DNA of 64,000 bases from an uncultured Pelagibacteraceae bacterium (lineage in GTDB: Bacteria > Pseudomonadota > Alphaproteobacteria > Pelagibacterales > Pelagibacteraceae), in the NCBI GenBank assembly GCA_902592715.1, contig CACJFS010000001.1:45832-109831 (forward strand), read 5' to 3'. How positions within the stretch are numbered: position 1 is the first letter of the stretch; the number at the start of each line of letters is the position of its first letter. Below are positions 36,662-44,103 of this stretch, piece by piece. A model generated the notes under the pieces. That model was not told the DNA's origin. It did not search any database and worked only from the letters and a program-made list of their open reading frames with translations. Position numbers and translations under genes: made by a program.

Positions 36662-38335
36662 TTATGATTTTTCTAAACCCTCTAGTAATTTAGATTTTAT
36701 TTTTGATTTCATTTTATCTTCTGTTTCCTCAAGCTCTAAAACAGCCCGCCAATAATAGTTTGCTTGTAGTTTTTTATTTAGTCTCCAAAGAACATCACCA
36801 TAATGATCGTTAACAATTGGATCGTCTGGCATAAGCTGCAAGGCTCTTTTTAAATATTTTTCAGCATTAATATAATCACCAATCAAATAATATCCCCAGC
36901 CAACAGAGTCTGTTATATATGGATCATCCTCTTTTTGTTTGTAGGCTGACTGTATCATTTCTATTGCTTCATCTATTTTATGGTTTCTTTCTAGCCAACT
37001 ATAAGCAAGATAATTCATAGTATATGGTTCGTTTGGATATATTTTTAAACTCTCCAACATATCTTTGTCCGCTTTTTCATAATTTCCCATCCTTTCGTAG
37101 CTGCTACCTCTTCTGTAAAGAATCCTGGAGAGTGCATAAGAATTCTTTTCAACTTTTTTCATTAATTCGGTATAATATTCGATAGCAATTTCATAATTTT
37201 CAAAACCTTTATTAATATTTGCATAATCATAAAGGATTTTTAAGGTTGGAGACTTTATAGAATTGAAATTCTTCTTAATATAAATTGCAGCTTCTTCTTC
37301 TGAATTATCTTCAGATAATATTCTCCCAATCTTTTTTGTTTTATACCAAAAGTATAATTTATCTTTTTTTTTAAAATCTGCTAAAATTTTATTAGCTTGG
37401 TAATTATTCTTATTTAAGTAATAATTTTCAGCAAGCAAAGTTCGATTGAAATAAAATTTAGGATTTAAGTATTCTGATATTCTTAAATAAAAATTTGACT
37501 GATCAAAAATATTTTGAGTAGAAAATAAATTCGATACCAAATAAAAGATCTCAGCCAAAATATCATTTTCATTTTTACAAGAGAAATGAGTTTTAAATTT
37601 TTTATAATCTTCATTATCGATCCAATCTTTGATTTGATGTAATAATATACTATCTCCTAAAGGTTCAATTCTTTTAGATACTTCATTTACTTTTTTAAGT
37701 TCTTTATTCTCAATGAGATTTGCAAAATAAAAATACATATATCTCGAATAATCTCCATCAGAACTATTTAATAACCTTTCAAAATATGAATTTGTTTTTT
37801 GTGAGTTTAAATAACAATTCTGAAAAGCAGTTGAAATTAAACTTAATGATCCATATTTATTATCTTCAATAGCCTCTTTTTTAATAAACAGATAATTAAA
37901 ATCTTTTAAAATTTTGTAAATTACATATTCGTAAGTTCCATCATCTTTGTCCATTTGAAATTCTTTGATTCTTTTATTGGCTTGTTTAAAATCTTTTTTC
38001 TTAAAGCTATCAACTAAAAGGAGAAGGTTAAGCTCAAAGGTATTTGAATTAATATCATTTTTTGAAATTTTTATTTGGTCTATTCCTTTTTTAACTTGTC
38101 CATTTAAAACTAGTGAAAATACATACTTTTTTAAAAAATTATCATGTTTTTGGATAAGAAATTTAGATGAATTAAAATAATCAAGTGCTGCCTCATTTTT
38201 TTGATTACCTGATGAAACTAAAGCAGAAAAATAATTAGATAGATACTTTTGATTGAATTTATTATCTTCAGAAGTACTTGAATATGTACTGGTTTGCAGT
38301 GCTAAAAATGATAAAATTACTAATAAAATTTTCAT
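36662..38335 (-). CDS. tetratricopeptide-repeat protein with signal peptide
   Basis: MKILLVILSFLALQTSTYSS signal; C-terminal TPRs (YRRGSSYERMGNYEKADKDMLESLKIYPNEPYTMNYLAYSWLER, DSVGWGYYLIGDYINAEKYLKRALQLMPDDPIVNDHYGDVLWRL). Start chosen at internal Met 38335. Confidence 0.85.
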   Translation of the reverse strand: MKILLVILSFLALQTSTYSSTSEDNKFNQKYLSNYFSALVSSGNQKNEAALDYFNSSKFLIQKHDNFLKKYVFSLVLNGQVKKGIDQIKISKNDINSNTFELNLLLLVDSFKKKDFKQANKRIKEFQMDKDDGTYEYVIYKILKDFNYLFIKKEAIEDNKYGSLSLISTAFQNCYLNSQKTNSYFERLLNSSDGDYSRYMYFYFANLIENKELKKVNEVSKRIEPLGDSILLHQIKDWIDNEDYKKFKTHFSCKNENDILAEIFYLVSNLFSTQNIFDQSNFYLRISEYLNPKFYFNRTLLAENYYLNKNNYQANKILADFKKKDKLYFWYKTKKIGRILSEDNSEEEAAIYIKKNFNSIKSPTLKILYDYANINKGFENYEIAIEYYTELMKKVEKNSYALSRILYRRGSSYERMGNYEKADKDMLESLKIYPNEPYTMNYLAYSWLERNHKIDEAIEMIQSAYKQKEDDPYITDSVGWGYYLIGDYINAEKYLKRALQLMPDDPIVNDHYGDVLWRLNKKLQANYYWRAVLELEETEDKMKSKIKSKLLEGLEKS

Positions 38336-38345
38336 ATTTAAATTT

Positions 38346-39050
38346 ATGACTTTAAATCTCAAAAATCAAAATGACATATTAAACCTTGAAAATCTTAACT
38401 CAAATGAAATTGAATATATATTTAACGATAAGCCAATTAACAGACTTAAAACTAAACCACAGCTAGAAGATAAAAAAAAACTTCTTTTAGAATTAAAGAA
38501 TGAAATCGAAAATATAGATAATTGTGAACTGAAGAATAATGCTACGCAACTAGTATTTGCTGATGGGAACTGCGAAAGTAAAATTATGATAATCGGTGAA
38601 GGTCCAGGCCAAAAAGAAGACGAGCAAGGGAAGCCATTTGTGGGAGACGCTGGGGTATTATTGAATAAAATGTTAGAGGCTATTCAAATAAAAAGAAATA
38701 ATATTTATATTACTAATGTAGTTAACTATCGACCACCAAATAACAGAAAGCCTGAACCTTCAGAAATTAATAGATATTCGAATTTTCTTCGAAAACATAT
38801 TTCAATTATTGATCCTAAAATTTTAATTCTGATGGGTAGTACAGCCATGGAATCACTTTTTGGATCTAAGATAAAAATTTCAAAAGAAAGAGGTGTTTGG
38901 AAAGATTTAATCATTCATAATAAAACATACTTGACAATTATCACATTTCACCCAGCATATTTATTAAGGCAAGCTGAACAAAAAAAATATTCTTGGGCTG
39001 ATTTAAAACAAATCAGGAAGAAAATTGATGAATTAAGAATATCAGCCTAA
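38346..39050 (+). CDS. uracil-DNA glycosylase (family 4/5-like)
   Basis: IIGEGPGQKEDEQGKPFVGDAGVLLNKML, ITNVVNYRPPNNRKPEPSEI, ITFHPAYLLRQ. Start moved to Met at 38346. Confidence 0.92.
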   Translation: MTLNLKNQNDILNLENLNSNEIEYIFNDKPINRLKTKPQLEDKKKLLLELKNEIENIDNCELKNNATQLVFADGNCESKIMIIGEGPGQKEDEQGKPFVGDAGVLLNKMLEAIQIKRNNIYITNVVNYRPPNNRKPEPSEINRYSNFLRKHISIIDPKILILMGSTAMESLFGSKIKISKERGVWKDLIIHNKTYLTIITFHPAYLLRQAEQKKYSWADLKQIRKKIDELRISA

Positions 39051-39057
39051 TTTTACG

Positions 39058-39192
39058 ATGATAGAAATACATAAAAAATATATAAATTGGTGGAGAGAAA
39101 AACTTAATCTTTCAAATTATGGATTATTATGGATTACTTTTATTAAAGGTTTGATAATTGGAGTACTTTTATATCATTTTTTTATTGCTTAA
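39058..39192 (+). CDS. 44-aa small membrane protein, unlisted in the ORF track
   Basis: Own translation MIEIHKKYINWWREKLNLSNYGLLWITFIKGLIIGVLLYHFFIA*. Starts 7 nt after the UDG stop; its TAA overlaps the rnhB ATG (TAATG). One predicted TM helix. Confidence 0.65.
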   Translation: MIEIHKKYINWWREKLNLSNYGLLWITFIKGLIIGVLLYHFFIA

Positions 39193-39770
39193 TGAGAAAA
39201 ATTATAGCTGGAGTTGATGAAGTTGGTAGAGGAAGTTTAATTGGTCCAGTGTATGCTGCAGCTGTTATTCTTAAAAAAAATATTAGAAAGAAAGAGATCA
39301 AAGATTCAAAGAAGTTAACTAAGATTGAGAGAGAAAAATTAGCAAAATTTATAAAAAAAAATTCTACTTGGGCAATAGGATCAGCCTCAATTAAGGAAAT
39401 AGAAAAACTAAATATTTTAAGTGCTAGTCTATTAGCCATGAAGAGAGCTATAAAAAAACTAAAAGTTAAACCTAATTTAGTACTTATTGACGGGAATAAA
39501 TCACCAGAATTAAGTAATTATTTTATTAAAACAATAATTAAAGGAGACCAAAAAATTAAAGAAATATCAGCAGCATCAATAATTGCAAAAGTTTCAAGGG
39601 ATAAACTGATGCTCAAAATGTCAGAAAGTTTTAAAAAATATAAATGGGATTTAAATGCTGGTTATGGAACTAGAGATCACATTAATGCTATTAGAAAATA
39701 TGGAGTAACTAGATTTCATCGAAAAACATTCAATCCAATACACAACATATTGAGTCACAGAAAAAAATAG
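39192..39770 (+). CDS. rnhB: ribonuclease HII
   Basis: IIAGVDEVGRGSLIGPVYAAAVIL, LIDGNKSP, AASIIAKVSRD, HRKTFNPI. Confidence 0.97.
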   Translation: MRKIIAGVDEVGRGSLIGPVYAAAVILKKNIRKKEIKDSKKLTKIEREKLAKFIKKNSTWAIGSASIKEIEKLNILSASLLAMKRAIKKLKVKPNLVLIDGNKSPELSNYFIKTIIKGDQKIKEISAASIIAKVSRDKLMLKMSESFKKYKWDLNAGYGTRDHINAIRKYGVTRFHRKTFNPIHNILSHRKK

Positions 39771-39828
39771 TAACAAGTAGACTCAAAATAATTCAATCTC
39801 AGGTTGACGGAGACTCAACTCTGGAGTC
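39752..39828. promoter_or_regulatory. cluster of four GANTC sites upstream of ccrM (candidate methylation-sensitive control region)
   Basis: GAGTC 39752-39756, GACTC 39780-39784, GACTC 39812-39816, GAGTC 39824-39828. The last two lie in inverted repeat AGACTC-N7-GAGTCT (39811-39829). Confidence 0.55.
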
Positions 39829-39845
39829 TAATTAATAATTAAAAA

Positions 39846-40919
39846 ATGATTAGTCAAACTTTAAAAAACAAAATTATTAATGGAGATAGTTTAGAGGAAT
39901 TAAAAAAAATTCCTGATGAAACTTTTGATCTTATTTTTGCTGATCCCCCTTACAACCTTCAATTAAAAAAAGAATTAAGTAGACCGGATACATCTAAAGT
40001 AGATGCTGTAGACGATAAATGGGATCAATTTGAAAGTTTTAAAAGTTATGATGAATTTACTTTTGATTGGTTAAAAGAATGTAAGAGAATTTTAAAAAAG
40101 AATGGATCGATTTGGGTAATAGGTAGTTATCACAATATTTTTAGAGTGGGTTCTACAATCCAAGATTTAGGTTTTTGGATACTAAACGATGTAATTTGGA
40201 ATAAAAATAATCCAATGCCAAATTTTAGGGGAACAAGGTTTACTAACGCACATGAAACACTTATTTGGGCATCAAAAAGTGAGGGATCGAAATACACTTT
40301 CAATTATCAATCATTAAAATGCTTGAATGATGACCTCCAAATGAGATCTACATGGAACCTTCCAATCTGTAATGGCAAAGAAAGATTAAAAAACAATGGA
40401 AAAAAAGTCCATTCTACTCAAAAACCAGAAGCGTTACTCCATAGAATAATATTAGCCTCATCAAATAAAAATGATTTTATTTTAGATCCATTTTTAGGAT
40501 CAGGTACCACGGCTGTTGTTTCTAAAAAATTAGGTAGAAAATATTTTGGAATTGAAAAGGAAAAAAATTATTTTGATGCTACAAGAAAAAGATTAAACAA
40601 TACAGATATTATAAAAGATGAATATCTAGATACACTTCAAAATAATAGATCAAAACCAAGAATTCCTTTTGGATCATTAGTTGAAATGGGCTTAATTAAA
40701 CCTGGAACAGAAATTTATGATCAAAAGAAAAAAGTAAATGCTAAAATTATGGTGGATGGAAGTATCAAATATCAACAATCAGAGGGTTCAATCCATAAAG
40801 TTGCAGCAAAAATTATTGGTGCAGAAAGTTGTAACGGATGGACATTTTGGCATTATAAATCTGGAAATTCTTTAAAGCCAATTGATGATTTGAGACAAAG
40901 ATTAAGGCCTGCAAATTAA
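39846..40919 (+). CDS. ccrM: CcrM-like adenine-specific DNA methyltransferase (predicted GANTC)
   Basis: DPPYNLQL, LDPFLGSGTTAVVSKKLGRKYFGIEKE; C-terminal region ending GWTFWHYKSGNSLKPIDDLRQRLR typical of CcrM. Confidence 0.93.
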   Translation: MISQTLKNKIINGDSLEELKKIPDETFDLIFADPPYNLQLKKELSRPDTSKVDAVDDKWDQFESFKSYDEFTFDWLKECKRILKKNGSIWVIGSYHNIFRVGSTIQDLGFWILNDVIWNKNNPMPNFRGTRFTNAHETLIWASKSEGSKYTFNYQSLKCLNDDLQMRSTWNLPICNGKERLKNNGKKVHSTQKPEALLHRIILASSNKNDFILDPFLGSGTTAVVSKKLGRKYFGIEKEKNYFDATRKRLNNTDIIKDEYLDTLQNNRSKPRIPFGSLVEMGLIKPGTEIYDQKKKVNAKIMVDGSIKYQQSEGSIHKVAAKIIGAESCNGWTFWHYKSGNSLKPIDDLRQRLRPAN

Positions 40920-42046
40920 GCTCTGTAAATTTTACCCAAATAATTTTCAAGAAATTTTTTATTTTTTGAGAGATATTTCAAAATTTTATTTCTAATAAAA
41001 ATATTGATGGGATTTGATAAGTGAAATGTAAAATGGTTTAATTTTGATTTATTATTTATAGAAGAAATACTACGAATCCTTTCTTGATAGAATTCATTTG
41101 TACCGCTAAAAATACTTTTAAATATATCATTTGCAGTTTCAATACTTTGGGAAGCTCCTTGAGCAAATGATGGAGGGAATGTAAATAAAGCATCGCCTGA
41201 CAAAAATATATTTTTTTTATTTAGACTTGGAAATTCGCTGCTAACGTGAACAGGAAATGATTTCAATTCACTTAAATTTTTTGAGCTTATTTGCGATGTT
41301 TTTTGTAAACCTGATACTAACGATGCTAAAAATTCTTCAGATTTGAATAAATCATGATTTTGCAATTCATCTGAGGATAATTTTTTTTTTATAATAGCTA
41401 CAAAATTGTATTCATTATTTTGATTTACTGGGTAGATCACATAGTGACTATTTGATCCCATATATATTGAAATATCACTACCATAATCACCATTTAATTT
41501 GCCTCGCAGTGCAACATTAAGATTATATTTTGGATATATGCTTTCATTAAAAATTAGTGACCTCGTTTTTGAAAAAATACCGTCCGAAATAATTAAGTAA
41601 TCGAATTCTTCATTTTTATTATCTCCAAAAGAAATTCTGATGCCATTAGAATTATCTACTTTTTTTATATTTGAATTAAATTTTATTTTTTCTTGTGGGA
41701 TGTTTTGAAATAAGAATTTTAATAATGTTGATCTTTTTAAGGTAGTGTATCGATTTAATGAATCATTAAATTGTGTAAGGTCTATATCGCAAATTTTTTT
41801 GGAATTATTTGCTTGTATGAAATTTACTTTTGACGGAAAGCTAACTTCAGATGCAGGTAGATTTTTAAACCCTATACTATTCAATAATTTTATACTATTT
41901 ACTGATAATTGAATTCCATAACCTTCAAGGAAATTATAATTATCTTTTTTTTCAAATAGCTTATATTCAAAATCTTTTTCATTATTTAAAAGATTTGCAA
42001 AATATAAGCCTGATATCCCTCCACCAATAATCGCAATTTTTTTCAT
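40916..42046 (-). CDS. FAD-dependent monooxygenase (UbiH/salicylate-hydroxylase-like)
   Basis: IAIIGGGISGLYFANLL, DYLIISDGIFSKTRSLIF, NIFLSGDALFTFPPSFAQGASQSIETA. Confidence 0.87.
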   Translation of the reverse strand: MKKIAIIGGGISGLYFANLLNNEKDFEYKLFEKKDNYNFLEGYGIQLSVNSIKLLNSIGFKNLPASEVSFPSKVNFIQANNSKKICDIDLTQFNDSLNRYTTLKRSTLLKFLFQNIPQEKIKFNSNIKKVDNSNGIRISFGDNKNEEFDYLIISDGIFSKTRSLIFNESIYPKYNLNVALRGKLNGDYGSDISIYMGSNSHYVIYPVNQNNEYNFVAIIKKKLSSDELQNHDLFKSEEFLASLVSGLQKTSQISSKNLSELKSFPVHVSSEFPSLNKKNIFLSGDALFTFPPSFAQGASQSIETANDIFKSIFSGTNEFYQERIRSISSINNKSKLNHFTFHLSNPINIFIRNKILKYLSKNKKFLENYLGKIYRA

Positions 42047-42050
42047 TAAT

Positions 42051-43037
42051 TTATTTGATAGTATTAAGTATTTTCTTTGTAAACGAAGGTAAAGTCCAAT
42101 TGCTTAAATCTTTAACATTAATAAAAAATCCATCGCTCTTTTCTGGTAAATGATTTTTCATATTAATTGCAATTTTCATATCCATATTTGACATTTTTAT
42201 ATTGATCCTTTTTCCTAAATGATTTTTAAATTTTGTCTTAGGTATCTCATTCATGGGGAATATAGGCATATCTTTTAAAAAGTTAAATTTTCTGTTTTTT
42301 AAAAGATAGTAATTATTCTGCTTATTTTGAAAAATATTTGCTTCAAAAAACTTTTGTTTATTAAATTTATTTATTTTAATTATTTCAAAGTCATTTTTTT
42401 TAAAGGATTTGCAATTTGTTGAGATAGGACATTGATAACAAAGTGGGTTGGATGGTTTACAGATTAATGCACCTATTTCCATTATAGCTTGAGCATAATC
42501 ACTAGCTCTAATTGTTTCTCCAAAAAAAATTTTTTTTTGGTGTAAATTTTCTTTAGAAATTTCTTTTTCTTTTTTTAAATAAAATACTCTTTTTAAAATT
42601 CTTTCAACATTCCCATCTAAAGGAATTATTTTTTTATTGAATGCAATTGCCATAATTGCATTAGATGTATAATCCCCTATTCCAGGTAGTGATTTTAAAT
42701 CGTCCTCATTTTTTGGAAGCTGGCCTTTAAATTCATTTATAATTTGTTTTGCTGATTTTTTAAGATTTCTGGCTCTTGAATAATACCCTAATCCTTCCCA
42801 ACATTTCATCAATTTAGCATCTCTAACTCTTGATAAACTTTTTAAATCTGGGATTTTAGAAATAAAATTTTCAAAATATGGTATTACTGTCTTCACTTGT
42901 GTTTGCTGCAACATAAATTCACTGACTAGCGTAAAATATTCTTTTTGAGTTCTAGAGACTTTTTTTCGCCAAGGAAGGTCTCTTTTATTATTATCGTACC
43001 AATTCAAAATTTTATTTGGTATGTTTTGACTTGTCAT
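42051..43037 (-). CDS. mutY: A/G-specific adenine glycosylase
   Basis: ILNWYDNNKRDLPWR, SEFMLQQTQVKTVIPYF, LPGIGDYTSNAIMAIAF, intact 4Fe-4S motif C-x6-C-x2-C-x5-C (CKPSNPLCYQCPISTNC). Start at 43037. Confidence 0.95.
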   Translation of the reverse strand: MTSQNIPNKILNWYDNNKRDLPWRKKVSRTQKEYFTLVSEFMLQQTQVKTVIPYFENFISKIPDLKSLSRVRDAKLMKCWEGLGYYSRARNLKKSAKQIINEFKGQLPKNEDDLKSLPGIGDYTSNAIMAIAFNKKIIPLDGNVERILKRVFYLKKEKEISKENLHQKKIFFGETIRASDYAQAIMEIGALICKPSNPLCYQCPISTNCKSFKKNDFEIIKINKFNKQKFFEANIFQNKQNNYYLLKNRKFNFLKDMPIFPMNEIPKTKFKNHLGKRINIKMSNMDMKIAINMKNHLPEKSDGFFINVKDLSNWTLPSFTKKILNTIK

Positions 43038-43517
43038 ATGAATTTTAAATATAATACTAAGCAGAGAACTAAATCTGTTCAAGGACTAAGATCTTTTAAA
43101 GATACTTTGCCCCAAGAAGCAAAAAGAATATTGAATAAAAAAGGTCAAATTTATTCAAATACTTTGGATAATTGGAAATTTCTTGTCGGTAAGGAATTAT
43201 TTAATGTTTCCTATCCAAGATCATTTAAAAATTCTAAATTAAATGGAAGCTGTTTAAACATAATGGTCAAAAGAGGAAATGAGGTAGATCTTGAATACTC
43301 TAAAAAAGAAATAATAAAAAAAATAAATATATTTTTTGGTTATAATGTAGTTGACGACATAAAATTAAAGACTTTTGAGGGAGAGTTTAAAAAAATTAAA
43401 GAAGACAAAATAAATAATGCGACAAATAATAAAAATATTAAGAAGATTACCAATATTAAAAATGATAAAATAAAACAATCACTATTAGAATTAAATAAAT
43501 TATTAAAATCGAGATGA
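43038..43517 (+). CDS. DUF721 domain-containing protein
   Basis: QGLRSFKDTLPQEAKRILNKKGQIYSNTLDNWKFLVGKELFNVSYPRSF resembles DUF721. Start at 43038 (CATATG shared with mutY). Confidence 0.7.
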   Translation: MNFKYNTKQRTKSVQGLRSFKDTLPQEAKRILNKKGQIYSNTLDNWKFLVGKELFNVSYPRSFKNSKLNGSCLNIMVKRGNEVDLEYSKKEIIKKINIFFGYNVVDDIKLKTFEGEFKKIKEDKINNATNNKNIKKITNIKNDKIKQSLLELNKLLKSR

Positions 43518-44095
43518 AAAAAATATTAATACAAACATTTATAATATCTTTATTTTTTGTTACCCTTTATGCAAAAGCAGATATTAAATCGATCACAGAA
43601 GGTGATGTAGATGCAAAAGTAAAACTTATAGTTTTTGAGTCTTTAACATGCAGTCATTGTGCAGATTTCCATAAAAATGTTTATCCTAGCTTAAAAACTG
43701 ATTTTATAGATAAAGGTTTAATTTTAATCGAATTTAGAAATTTTCCGTTAGATATGGCTGCATTTAATGCATCAAAAATAGCTCATTGTAAGAATGATGG
43801 AAATTCAGAAATACTTCATCATTTATATAAAAATCAAAGTAGCTGGGTAAGAGGAAGCACAATTGAAGATCTCAACAAAAATCTAAAAAAGGTAATTCAA
43901 GAATCAAATTTTAAATTAGATTTTGATAAATGTATAGCAGACTCAAAAATTGAAGATTTTATTTTAGAAGATCGAATCAACGGAGCTAAAAACTACAAAA
44001 TAGAGGCAACACCAACACTTATAATCAATGGTGAAAAGTTCGAAAATACATCCAACTATAAAAAATTAAAAAAATATATAGAAAAACTGATATAA
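43514..44095 (+). CDS. DsbA-family thioredoxin-fold protein (CSHC)
   Basis: Signal peptide; VFESLTCSHCADFHKNVYP, IEATPTLIINGEKF. Confidence 0.88.
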   Translation: MKKILIQTFIISLFFVTLYAKADIKSITEGDVDAKVKLIVFESLTCSHCADFHKNVYPSLKTDFIDKGLILIEFRNFPLDMAAFNASKIAHCKNDGNSEILHHLYKNQSSWVRGSTIEDLNKNLKKVIQESNFKLDFDKCIADSKIEDFILEDRINGAKNYKIEATPTLIINGEKFENTSNYKKLKKYIEKLI

Positions 44096-44103
44096 GTCAT
44101 TGA

